64,000 nt of DNA from positions 29,255 to 93,254 of the forward strand of contig JBBQZP010000014.1 in NCBI GenBank assembly GCA_038207585.1, written 5' to 3'. The translations under genes and the position numbers were made by a program. The notes below the pieces were generated by a model. The model did not search any database, was not told where the DNA came from, and saw only the letters and a list, made by a program, of their open reading frames with translations. Positions within the stretch are counted from its first letter, which is position 1, and every line of letters starts with the position of its first letter. Positions 1 through 7,921 of the stretch are shown here, one piece after another. The stretch comes from JBBQZP01 sp038207585 (lineage in GTDB: Bacteria > Pseudomonadota > Alphaproteobacteria > Rhodobacterales > Rhodobacteraceae).

Positions 1-1
1 A

Positions 2-412
2 GGGCTTGTGATGTCGCCCGAGGTCGAGGGGCAACTGGTCGCTGCGGGCTATACCAAGAACGAATTCCTGCTGGCGACAGATACTGCGCTGGTCGTGCCG
101 GTGAACACCAACATCAAGGTGCAGATCACCGGGGCCGATGTAATCCACGCGTGGATGGTGCCGGGCCTCGGCATGCAGCATTCTGCCGTTCCGGGCCGTC
201 TTGGCGAGATGTGGTTCAATGCCGACAAGGAAGGCATCTATTTCGGCCAATGCACCAACATCTGCGGCAAGAACCACGCCTATATGCCGATCACGGTCAA
301 GGTCGTGTCGCAGCCGGTCTATGACGCCTGGCTGGTCGAGGCGCAGGCCGGTAATTACACGCTGGCGCAGAATTCGGCGACGCGCGCCGTGACTGTCGCT
401 TCGGCGAACTAA
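2..412 (+). CDS. coxB: Cytochrome c oxidase subunit II, C-terminal part (partial)
   Basis: The window opens inside this gene, so only the last 136 codons are present. The part seen is the periplasmic cupredoxin domain that carries the binuclear CuA centre and takes electrons from cytochrome c. The CuA ligands are visible: a His in VIHAWMVPG, the pair of Cys in CTNICGKNH, the following His, and the Met in HAYMP. In most family members the residue between the two Cys is Glu (CxExC), contributing a CuA backbone ligand and binding Mg/Mn. Here that position is Asn (CTNIC). The other ligands are intact, so the protein is probably functional. It is followed at 47 bp by ctaB, as in other alphaproteobacterial cox operons. 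Confidence 0.95.
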   Translation, partial: GLVMSPEVEGQLVAAGYTKNEFLLATDTALVVPVNTNIKVQITGADVIHAWMVPGLGMQHSAVPGRLGEMWFNADKEGIYFGQCTNICGKNHAYMPITVKVVSQPVYDAWLVEAQAGNYTLAQNSATRAVTVASAN

Positions 413-459
413 GGCGCGGGCCCTCGCCGGGGCCTGCCGCACAAACCGGAAAGAATGAC

Positions 460-1392
460 ATGACCGACGCGACCATTTTCGAACAGCAGGCCGAGGCGGG
501 CTTTGGCGATTACGTCCAGCTTCTGAAGCCGCGTGTCATGTCGCTGGTGGTGTTCACCGCGATGGTGGGTCTGCTGGTGGCCCCCGTGCCGGTGCATCCG
601 TTCGTGGGGTTTGCGGCGATCCTGTTCATCGCCTTGGGCGGCGGCGCGTCGGGTGCGCTTAACATGTGGTGGGATGCCGACATTGACGCGGTGATGAAGC
701 GCACCGCCAAGCGCCCGGTTCCCGCAGGCAAGGTCACGTCGGGCGAGGCGCTGGGGTTTGGTCTGGCGCTGGCCGGGATTTCCGTTGTTATGCTGGGGCT
801 GGCCACCAATCTGGCGGCGGCGGCATTGCTCGCGTTCACGATCTTTTTCTATATCGTGGTCTACTCGATGTGGCTCAAACGCCTGACGCCGCAGAATATC
901 GTCATTGGCGGGGCTGCCGGGGCGTTCCCGCCGATGATCGGCTGGGTTTGTGCGACGGGGTCGGTGTCGGTTGAGGCGGTCTTGATGTTCATGCTGATTT
1001 TCATGTGGACGCCGCCGCATTTCTGGGCGCTGGCGCTGTTCATGAAGGAAGATTACCACAAGGCCGGCGTGCCGATGCTGACCGTGACGCATGGCCGCAA
1101 ATCGACGCGCGCGCATATTCTGGTTTACACCATCCTGATGGTGCCGGTGGCTTTGGCGGCCGGGTTCACCTCAATCGGCGGGCCGGTTTATCTGGCGGCA
1201 TCGGTGGTGCTGAACGCGATGTTCCTGCTGGGGGCATGGCGCATCTGGCAGCGCGACGAGGCGGTGGCCGAAGCTGATAACTATCTGGTCGAAAAGAAGG
1301 TTTTCCGCTTTTCGCTCTACTATCTTTTTGCGCATTTCGGCGCCTTCGCGGTTGAGGCTGCGTTGCGCGCTTACGGGATGGGAGGCTGGTAA
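460..1392 (+). CDS. ctaB: Protoheme IX farnesyltransferase (heme O synthase)
   Basis: This 310-residue polytopic membrane prenyltransferase (CtaB/CyoE, UbiA superfamily) transfers a farnesyl group to heme B to make heme O, the precursor of the heme A used by the oxidase encoded around it. The Asp-rich catalytic signature is clear as NMWWDADIDAVMKRT at about residues 68-82. A second conserved polar loop carries DYHKAGVPML. Length is normal for the family. Its stop TAA shares one base with the ATG of the next gene (TAATG), so translation is probably coupled. Confidence 0.96.
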   Translation: MTDATIFEQQAEAGFGDYVQLLKPRVMSLVVFTAMVGLLVAPVPVHPFVGFAAILFIALGGGASGALNMWWDADIDAVMKRTAKRPVPAGKVTSGEALGFGLALAGISVVMLGLATNLAAAALLAFTIFFYIVVYSMWLKRLTPQNIVIGGAAGAFPPMIGWVCATGSVSVEAVLMFMLIFMWTPPHFWALALFMKEDYHKAGVPMLTVTHGRKSTRAHILVYTILMVPVALAAGFTSIGGPVYLAASVVLNAMFLLGAWRIWQRDEAVAEADNYLVEKKVFRFSLYYLFAHFGAFAVEAALRAYGMGGW

Positions 1393-1580
1393 TGTCATTC
1401 ACCGAACCGCATGAGATTCACAAACGCCGCTTTGGCCGCAACCTTGGGCTTGGCATCGTGCTGGTGGCCTTTGTGGCGCTGGTGTTCGGGCTGACGGTTG
1501 TCAAGGTCACGATGGGTGAGCCGGTGATCTCCAAGGAACATTATCAGGACGCGGGCCTGCCCGCGCCGGATGCACAATGA
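1392..1580 (+). CDS. Small single-membrane-span protein of the cox cluster
   Basis: The product has 62 residues with a basic N-terminus (EIHKRRFGRNLG), one hydrophobic span at about residues 17-40 and a short hydrophilic tail. Small genes of this kind commonly sit between ctaB and ctaG in alphaproteobacteria (sometimes called CoxF) and are presumed to help oxidase assembly, but no activity can be read from the sequence. It overlaps ctaB by one base and ctaG by four bases (ATGA), so all three are likely translated together. I am confident it is a real gene; the function is inferred from position only. Confidence 0.8.
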   Translation: MSFTEPHEIHKRRFGRNLGLGIVLVAFVALVFGLTVVKVTMGEPVISKEHYQDAGLPAPDAQ

Positions 1581-2158
1581 TGCAAAAGGGCGATCCGCGC
1601 AGAACGGCATTCATGCTGGCGGGCGTTGCGGCGGTGATGTTGTCGCTGTCATTCGCAGCGGTGCCGTTCTATAACTGGTTCTGCCGGGTCACGGGCTTTG
1701 CGGGCACCACGTCGGTGGCTGAAAAGCCGTCCGAGATCGTTCTGGATCAGACGGTGAAGGTGCGGTTCGATGCCTCGGTCGAGGCGGGGATGCCGTGGAA
1801 GTTCAAGCCTGAAGTCACTGAAATGACGGTAAAGATCGGCGAAACCGGATTGGCGTTCTATGAGGCGTATAATCCCACCAGCCGCCCCATCGGCGGCACG
1901 GCAAGCTATAACGTCACACCCGACAGCGCCGGGGGATATTTCACCAAGATCGCCTGTTTCTGTTTTAACGAACAAATTCTGCGTCCCGGTGAGCGGGTGA
2001 TGATGCCGGTCACGTTCTTTGTTGACCCCGAAATCGTCAAAGACCCCGAGGGCAAATACGTTCACGAAATCACACTGTCTTACACCTTCCATGAAACTCC
2101 GTTGACGGATGAACAGCTGGCAGAGCTTGCAGCGAACCCCGCCCCTGCGGTAAACTGA
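1577..2158 (+). CDS. ctaG: Cytochrome c oxidase assembly protein CtaG (Cox11)
   Basis: This 193-residue copper chaperone delivers copper to the CuB site of subunit I. It has a short cytoplasmic N-terminus, one membrane span at about residues 11-30, and a periplasmic immunoglobulin-like domain. The copper-binding motif CFCF is present with Cys127 and Cys129. The conserved Cys36 after the span (VPFYNWFCRVTGF) is also present. Length and motif order match the Cox11 family. The start codon overlaps the stop of the small upstream gene (ATGA). Confidence 0.96.
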   Translation: MMQKGDPRRTAFMLAGVAAVMLSLSFAAVPFYNWFCRVTGFAGTTSVAEKPSEIVLDQTVKVRFDASVEAGMPWKFKPEVTEMTVKIGETGLAFYEAYNPTSRPIGGTASYNVTPDSAGGYFTKIACFCFNEQILRPGERVMMPVTFFVDPEIVKDPEGKYVHEITLSYTFHETPLTDEQLAELAANPAPAVN

Positions 2159-2183
2159 CAAAAAACACGAGGGACCGACCACA

Positions 2184-2984
2184 ATGGCGCACGCAAAGAA
2201 CCACGATTACCACATTCTGCCGCCGTCCATCTGGCCGTTCACCGGGGCGCTCAGCGCCTTTATCATGCTGTTTGGCGCGGTGTTGTGGATGCACGGCAGC
2301 GGGCCGTGGATGGGCCTGATCGGCTTTGCGGGTGTCTTGTACACGATGTTTGCCTGGTGGTCGGACGTGGTCAAGGAAAGCCAGGTCGGCGATCATACAC
2401 CGGTCGTGCGGATCGGTCTGCGCTACGGCTTCATCATGTTCATCATGTCGGAAGTCATGTTCTTTTCGGCGTGGTTCTGGACGTTCTTCAAACATGCCAT
2501 GTATCCGATGGGCCCGCTCAGCCCCGGTGTCGATGGTGTCTGGCCACCCGCCGGGATCGAGACGTTCGATCCCTGGCATCTGCCCATCATCAACACGCTG
2601 ATCCTTTTGTGTTCGGGTGCTGCGGCGACGTGGGCGCACCATGCACTGGTGCATGAAAACAACCGCAAAGACCTGAAAAACGGGCTGATCCTTGCAATCG
2701 CGCTGGGTGCTTTGTTCACGGTGTTTCAGATCTATGAATACAGCCACGCGGCGTTCGGGTTTGCCGGAAACATCTATGGTGCCACGTTCTTCATGGCGAC
2801 GGGCTTTCACGGCTTTCACGTTCTGATCGGCACGATCTTTCTGGCCGTGTGCCTGTTCCGCGCGATGGCGGGCCATTTCACCCCGGAAAAGCACATCGGG
2901 TTCGAGGCGGCTGCCTGGTACTGGCACTTCGTCGATGTGGTCTGGCTGTTCCTCTTTGCCGCGATCTATGTCTGGGGCCAATAA
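2184..2984 (+). CDS. ctaE: Cytochrome c oxidase subunit III
   Basis: The protein has 266 residues and the expected set of hydrophobic spans (seven in the family). The conserved membrane Glu lies in SEVMFFSAWFW. The His-rich C-terminal part (FHGFHVLIG and YWHFVDVVWLFLF) is typical of aa3-type oxidases. Subunit III stabilises the catalytic core and proton uptake. It lies 25 bp after ctaG and is followed by a strong hairpin terminator, so it is the last gene of this transcript. Confidence 0.97.
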   Translation: MAHAKNHDYHILPPSIWPFTGALSAFIMLFGAVLWMHGSGPWMGLIGFAGVLYTMFAWWSDVVKESQVGDHTPVVRIGLRYGFIMFIMSEVMFFSAWFWTFFKHAMYPMGPLSPGVDGVWPPAGIETFDPWHLPIINTLILLCSGAAATWAHHALVHENNRKDLKNGLILAIALGALFTVFQIYEYSHAAFGFAGNIYGATFFMATGFHGFHVLIGTIFLAVCLFRAMAGHFTPEKHIGFEAAAWYWHFVDVVWLFLFAAIYVWGQ

Positions 2985-3009
2985 GGCCGCAGCGGTTTTC
3001 AAACGTCAA

Positions 3010-3037
3010 AAAACGCGGGCCTTCGGGGCCGCGTTTT
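3010..3037 (+). terminator. Intrinsic terminator after ctaE
   Basis: Arms AAAACGCGG(G)CC and GGCCGCGTTTT flank a short TTCGG loop. The 3' arm ends in a T-run, and the A-run on the 5' side would let it work on the other strand too. It lies 25 bp after the ctaE stop and only 20 bp before surf1. Confidence 0.8.
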
Positions 3038-3056
3038 CATTTGAAGGGATAGCCTT

Positions 3057-3725
3057 GTGGCTCGCTATATCTTTCCGCTGGTTGCAGGTCTGGGCGGCTT
3101 TGCGATTCTGATCTGGCTGGGTGTATGGCAGCTTCAGCGGCTTGACTGGAAAGAGACGCGTCTTGCCGCGATTGACGCGCGCATCGCGGCCGCCGCCGGG
3201 GGGTTGCCCGCAAGCCCCGATCCGACGCGCGATGCGTTCATGCCGGTGCAGGTTTCGGGCACGTTTACCGGCGAAGGGCTGGAGGTTCTGGGCAGCCTGC
3301 GTGATCTTGGCCCCGGCTACCGGATCATCGCCGTTCTGCAAACCGATACCGGCCGCCGGGTGCTGGTCGACCGTGGCATGATCGACGAGGATCACCACAA
3401 AGACCCGCGCACCGTTACGGTCGCCAGAGTTACCGGCAACCTTCACTGGCCCGAAGAGGTTGACAGCTATACCCCGCCCCCCGACGTTGGCCGCAACCTG
3501 TGGTTTGCGCGCGACGTGCCCGCAATGGCTGCGGCGCTGAACACCGAACCTGTGCTGATTGTCGCACGCGAAGCGACCGGCGACGGGATCGAGCCTTTGC
3601 CGCTGGACAGTTCGACCATCCCGAATGACCATCTGAACTATGCGATAACGTGGTTTTCGACCGCATTCGTATGGCTGGGGATGACAGCGCTGCTGGTCTG
3701 GCGTATCAGGCAGCGAAGCCTGTGA
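3057..3725 (+). CDS. SURF1-family oxidase assembly protein
   Basis: The 222-residue product has the SURF1 layout: an N-terminal membrane span (about residues 5-22) ending in GVWQLQRLDWK, a periplasmic domain, and a C-terminal span (about residues 196-216) preceded by HLNYAITWFSTA. SURF1 assists heme A insertion into subunit I. The GTG start at 3057 is preceded by GAAGGGA at a suitable distance. Although separated from ctaE by a terminator hairpin, its position completes the oxidase cluster. The stop lies 7 bp before thrC. Confidence 0.93.
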   Translation: MARYIFPLVAGLGGFAILIWLGVWQLQRLDWKETRLAAIDARIAAAAGGLPASPDPTRDAFMPVQVSGTFTGEGLEVLGSLRDLGPGYRIIAVLQTDTGRRVLVDRGMIDEDHHKDPRTVTVARVTGNLHWPEEVDSYTPPPDVGRNLWFARDVPAMAAALNTEPVLIVAREATGDGIEPLPLDSSTIPNDHLNYAITWFSTAFVWLGMTALLVWRIRQRSL

Positions 3726-3732
3726 CGGAAAT

Positions 3733-5121
3733 ATGATGCAATATATCTCGACCCGCGGAACCGCCCCCAACCTGACCTTTGGCGAGGCGATGATGACCGG
3801 CCTTGCCCGTGACGGCGGGCTTTATGTGCCGCAGGTGGTGCCGGTTATGGCACAGGCCGATATCGCGGCGCTGGCTGGCCAGCCCTACGAGGAGATCGCG
3901 TTCCGCGTGATGCGCCCCTTTCTGGGCGAGACATTCCCGGATGATGAGTTTCGCGGCCTGATCGCCGCCGCCTACAAGGGTTTCATCCACCCCGCCCGCG
4001 CGCCCCTGAAACAGATCGGCGCGTCGCATTTCCTGCTGGAGCTGTTCCACGGCCCGACGCTGGCGTTCAAGGACTTTGCCATGCAGCTCATCGGCCAGAT
4101 GATGCAGGCGGCTTTGGCCAAATCGGGCGAGCGGATCACGATTGTGGGGGCTACCAGTGGCGATACCGGGTCGGCGGCGATCGAGGCGTTCCGGGGCCTT
4201 TCGAATGTCGATGTGTTCATCCTGTTCCCGCATGGACGGGTGTCCGAGGTGCAGCGTCGCCAGATGACGACGCCGGTGGAATCCAACGTGCATGCCATCG
4301 CGATGGACGGCGATTTTGATGATTGTCAGGCCCGCGTGAAAGACATGTTCAACGATTTCGCCTTTCGTGACGGGGTGCGGCTGGCGGGGGTCAACAGCAT
4401 CAACTGGGCGCGGGTTCTCGCACAGGTGGTCTATTACTTCAGCGCCGCTGTATCCTTGGGCGCGCCGCACCGCGCGGTCAGCTTTACCGTGCCGACGGGC
4501 AATTTCGGTGACATTTTCGCAGGCTATATTGCGCGAAAAATGGGGCTGCCGATTGAAAAGCTGGTGATCGCCACCAACCAGAATGACATTCTGGACCGTG
4601 CCTTGCGGTCGGGGGATTACCGCACCAATGGCGTGAAACCCTCGATCAGCCCGTCGATGGATATTCAGGTTTCGTCGAATTTCGAGCGCGCCTTGTTCGA
4701 TGCTTACTCGCGCGATGGCGCGGCGATTACCGCGCTGATGGCGGAAATGAAGGCGGGCGGGTTCCATATCAGCCAAGGGGCGCTGGAAACGCTGCGCGAA
4801 ACCTTTGCGTCCGGGCGCTGTTCCGAGGATGAAACCCGCGCCACCATCCGGCGCGTCTTTGCGCAAACCGGTGAGGTTTTGTGCCCGCATACCGCCGTCG
4901 GCGTAAAGGTCGCCGAAGATCACCTTGGGGCCACCCCGATGATCACGCTGGCCACCGCCCACCCCGCCAAATTCCCCGATGCGGTTCAGGCCGCAATGGG
5001 CACGCGGCCCGCGCTTCCCGCCCGCATGGGCGATTTGTTTGACCGCCCCGAGCGGCTTACCCGAGTGCCGGGCGATCTGGCCCACCTGCAAGCCCACATC
5101 CGCGAAAGGATTGCGCTTTGA
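3733..5121 (+). CDS. thrC: Threonine synthase
   Basis: This 462-residue PLP enzyme converts O-phosphohomoserine to threonine. The PLP lysine is Lys113 in GPTLAFKDFAMQ. The phosphate-binding GATSGDTGSAA follows at about residue 138. The N-terminus (YISTRG...LTFGEAMMTGLARDGGLYVP) is the usual thrC start. Full length for the fungal/proteobacterial form. The stop codon overlaps the TTG start of the following peptidase gene. Confidence 0.97.
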   Translation: MMQYISTRGTAPNLTFGEAMMTGLARDGGLYVPQVVPVMAQADIAALAGQPYEEIAFRVMRPFLGETFPDDEFRGLIAAAYKGFIHPARAPLKQIGASHFLLELFHGPTLAFKDFAMQLIGQMMQAALAKSGERITIVGATSGDTGSAAIEAFRGLSNVDVFILFPHGRVSEVQRRQMTTPVESNVHAIAMDGDFDDCQARVKDMFNDFAFRDGVRLAGVNSINWARVLAQVVYYFSAAVSLGAPHRAVSFTVPTGNFGDIFAGYIARKMGLPIEKLVIATNQNDILDRALRSGDYRTNGVKPSISPSMDIQVSSNFERALFDAYSRDGAAITALMAEMKAGGFHISQGALETLRETFASGRCSEDETRATIRRVFAQTGEVLCPHTAVGVKVAEDHLGATPMITLATAHPAKFPDAVQAAMGTRPALPARMGDLFDRPERLTRVPGDLAHLQAHIRERIAL

Positions 5122-6377
5122 CATTGCGCCTTGATACTTTGTCCAACGGTCTGCGCATCGTGACCGAGGATATGCCGGGCCTCATGTCGGCCTCGGTCGG
5201 GATCTGGGTGCAGGCGGGCGGGCGGCATGAGCGGGCCGAGCAGAACGGCATCGCGCATTTTCTGGAACACATGGCGTTCAAGGGCACAAAACGGCGCAGC
5301 GCCCTGCGGATTGCCGAGGAAATCGAGGATGTCGGCGGCTATATCAACGCCTATACCTCCAAGGAAATGACCGCCTATTACGCGCGGGTGCTCAGCGCCG
5401 ATGTGGCTCTGGCGCTGGATGTGATCTCGGATATCGTGCTGAATCCGGTGTTCAAGAAGGCCGATATCGACACCGAACGCCATGTGATTTTGCAGGAAAT
5501 CGGGCAGGCGCTTGATACGCCCGACGATATCATTTTCGACTGGCTCCAAGAGGTGTCGTATCCCGACCAACCCTTCGGTCGCACAATCCTCGGCCCGCAA
5601 GAACGGGTGGCAAGCTTTGCCAAGGCCGATCTGGCCGGCTTTGTGGCCCAGCACTACGGCCCCGATCAGATGATCCTTTCGGCGGCTGGCGGCGTTGATC
5701 ACGATGCGATCGTCGCACAGGCGACCGAGATTTTTGGTGGCTTGAAACCGGTTGGGGCCTCCACAATCCAACGCGCCGCCTTTGCGGGCGGCGAGCGGCG
5801 CGAGATCAAGGATCTGGAGCAGGCGCATTTCGCGCTGGGGTTCGAGGCGCCGGGTTATCTGCACGCCGATGTCTATGCCGCACAGGTCTATGCGATGACG
5901 ATGGGCGGCGGCATGTCGTCGCGTCTGTTCCAGAAAATCCGTGAAGAACGCGGGCTTTGCTATTCGATCTTTGCGCAGGCGGGTGCCTATGAGGATACCG
6001 GTCAGGTCACGATTTATGCAGGCACGAGCGGCGATGAGGTCGGCGATCTTGCCCAACTGACGGTAGACGAGTTGAAACGCGCCGCCGATGACATGACCGA
6101 GGCCGAGGTGGCCCGTGCGCGCGCGCAATTGAAGGCAGGCTTGCTGATGGGGCTGGAAAGCCCGTCCAGCCGCGCCGAACGGCTGGCGCGCTTGCTGGCG
6201 ATCTGGGGCCGGGTGCCGGACGTTGTGGAATCGGTTGCGAAAATCGACGCCGTGACCACCGCCGACGTGCGCCGCTATGCGGGCGAGATGCTGGGCGCTA
6301 AAGCCGCTTTGGCGCTTTATGGCCCGGTGACAGGCGCGCCTGATCTGGATGCTTTGCGCCGGAGCCTTGCCGCCTGA
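5118..6377 (+). CDS. M16-family zinc peptidase (processing-peptidase-like)
   Basis: The protein has 419 residues with two M16 half domains. The inverted zinc motif HxxEH is His47-Phe-Leu-Glu50-His51 in IAHFLEHMAFKGT, and a downstream Glu region (ERHVILQEI) supplies the third ligand. This is the family of mitochondrial processing peptidase beta. Bacterial members of this length act as oligopeptidases, and no signal peptide is visible. The start is TTG at 5118, overlapping the thrC stop. The gene abuts the next one by one base. Pairing of thrC with this peptidase and a GNAT gene is common in Rhodobacteraceae; no functional link is evident. Confidence 0.93.
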   Translation: MTLRLDTLSNGLRIVTEDMPGLMSASVGIWVQAGGRHERAEQNGIAHFLEHMAFKGTKRRSALRIAEEIEDVGGYINAYTSKEMTAYYARVLSADVALALDVISDIVLNPVFKKADIDTERHVILQEIGQALDTPDDIIFDWLQEVSYPDQPFGRTILGPQERVASFAKADLAGFVAQHYGPDQMILSAAGGVDHDAIVAQATEIFGGLKPVGASTIQRAAFAGGERREIKDLEQAHFALGFEAPGYLHADVYAAQVYAMTMGGGMSSRLFQKIREERGLCYSIFAQAGAYEDTGQVTIYAGTSGDEVGDLAQLTVDELKRAADDMTEAEVARARAQLKAGLLMGLESPSSRAERLARLLAIWGRVPDVVESVAKIDAVTTADVRRYAGEMLGAKAALALYGPVTGAPDLDALRRSLAA

Positions 6378-6961
6378 TGCTTGGCCTGCGCCGCAAGGTC
6401 CGGATCGAATCCGAACGGATGTATCTGCGCCTGCCGCAGCACGGCGATTTCCTGCACTGGTCCAGCCTGCGCGACGAAAGTGCAGCGTTTCTGAAACCGT
6501 GGGAGCCGACATGGGCGGGCGATCACCTTAGCCGCAAGGGCTTTACCAACCGCGTCTATTGGGCCGCGCGGGCGCAAGGGCAGGGCACGGCGCTGCCCCT
6601 CTTGATGATCCGGCGCGACGACAATGTGCTTCTGGGCGCGATCACGCTGGACAATATCCGCCGTGGCCCGGTGCAGGCGGGCACGCTGGGCTATTGGATA
6701 GGCCAGCCCCACGCCCGGCACGGCTATATGCGCGAGGCGATTACGGCGGTGGTGCATCATGCGTTCAACGTGCTGGATCTCAGCCGGATCGAGGCCGCGT
6801 GTCTGCGCGAAAACACCGCCTCGCGCGGGGTCTTGGAAAAATGCGGCTTCAAATATGAAGGGGTCGCGCAAAGCTATCTGCAGATCGGCGGGCGCTGGCG
6901 CAACCATGTGCTTTACGCAAGTCTGCGGTCTGACAGGCGCGGCAAGACGGATGTGGGCTAA
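6377..6961 (+). CDS. GNAT acetyltransferase, RimJ/RimL type
   Basis: The 194-residue protein has the layout of the RimJ family of ribosomal-protein N-terminal acetyltransferases. It opens with IESERMYLRLPQHGDF and continues with LGYWIGQPHARHGYMREAI. The C-terminal part contains ENTASRGVLEKCGFKYEG, the acetyl-CoA binding and helix signature of the family. The substrate cannot be read from sequence. It overlaps the peptidase stop by one base (TGATG). A small palindrome GGGCTGCAGCCC lies in the 84-bp gap that follows. Confidence 0.88.
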   Translation: MLGLRRKVRIESERMYLRLPQHGDFLHWSSLRDESAAFLKPWEPTWAGDHLSRKGFTNRVYWAARAQGQGTALPLLMIRRDDNVLLGAITLDNIRRGPVQAGTLGYWIGQPHARHGYMREAITAVVHHAFNVLDLSRIEAACLRENTASRGVLEKCGFKYEGVAQSYLQIGGRWRNHVLYASLRSDRRGKTDVG

Positions 6962-7045
6962 GGGCCGGGAAAACTGAGCATCAGGACTGGCCAGCGGGGG
7001 CTGCAGCCCTAACTTTCCTTCATTGACCCAGTGAAGGAGCCCGCA

Positions 7046-7864
7046 ATGCCGCCCCTCGCCCGCGCACTTCTGGTTTGCCTGACCCTCGCCTTGCCTGCCC
7101 ATGCGCAAAACGCGCTACCCGACCGGCTGGACAGCAATTGCTTTGCGCTTGCCAGCGCAATAGACCGGGTGATCCCTGCGTCATACGGCGCGCCGATTGC
7201 CGACAATACCGTGCGGCTGCGCTATCTGAACCACGCGAGCTACGCCCTTGAAACACAGCGCGGTCTGCTGGCGGTGACGGATTTCACCGGCTTCATCAGC
7301 GCCTCGGATATCGTGCCAGATGTGGTCACGATGAACAACGCCCACGGCACCCACTGGACCGACCGGATTGACCCGCGCATCGCGCATGTTCTGCCGGGCT
7401 GGGGCAGTGCAGACGCACCCGCGCGCTATGATCTTGAACTGGGCGAGATGCTTGTGCGCAATGTCACGACCGATGTGCGCAGTGGCGGCGGGGTGCGCGC
7501 CAATGCGAATTCGATCTTTATCTTCGAGGTGGCGGGCCTGTGCATCGGCCATCTGGGGCATCTGCACCAGATCCCCTCGGACGAACAATATGCCCAGATC
7601 GGGCGGCTGGATGTGGTGATGGTGCCGGTCGATGGCGGCTACACGATGGATGTGGCGTCGATGGCCGGGGTGGTGCGTCGGCTGCGGGCCTCGGTCGTGC
7701 TGCCGATGCATTGGTTTTCGGGTCAATCGCTTGAGGATTTCGTGCAGGACATGAGTGCCGAGTTCGAGATCGTGGAGCTGGATCAGCCCGATATCGAAAT
7801 GTCGCGGGACCGCTTGCCCCGACGTCCCACCATCATCGTGCTGCGCCCCGAACTGCTGCCCTAG
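7046..7864 (+). CDS. Secreted metallo-beta-lactamase-fold protein
   Basis: I chose ATG 7046 because AAGGAG lies six bases upstream and the product then begins with a good signal peptide (MPPLARALLVCLTLALPAHA, cut at about residue 20). The mature part resembles the UlaG-like branch of the MBL fold: RYLNHASYALET near the start, a HLGHLHQIP segment where family members have a metal-binding HLGD motif, and LPMHWF near the end. The Asp normally in the second motif is replaced by His, so metal binding may differ. The substrate is unknown. It stands alone between the acetyltransferase and the FAD oxidase genes. Confidence 0.8.
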   Translation: MPPLARALLVCLTLALPAHAQNALPDRLDSNCFALASAIDRVIPASYGAPIADNTVRLRYLNHASYALETQRGLLAVTDFTGFISASDIVPDVVTMNNAHGTHWTDRIDPRIAHVLPGWGSADAPARYDLELGEMLVRNVTTDVRSGGGVRANANSIFIFEVAGLCIGHLGHLHQIPSDEQYAQIGRLDVVMVPVDGGYTMDVASMAGVVRRLRASVVLPMHWFSGQSLEDFVQDMSAEFEIVELDQPDIEMSRDRLPRRPTIIVLRPELLP

Positions 7865-7921
7865 GGCCGGACTGGCGCGCGCGCACGCGGCCCGCTAGAC
7901 AGGCTGCAAAGGAGCCGTCCC

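Noticed and set aside
3706..5124. A 472-codon minus-strand frame opposite thrC
   Set aside because: thrC on the plus strand has all active-site motifs; the antisense frame does not resemble a protein family.
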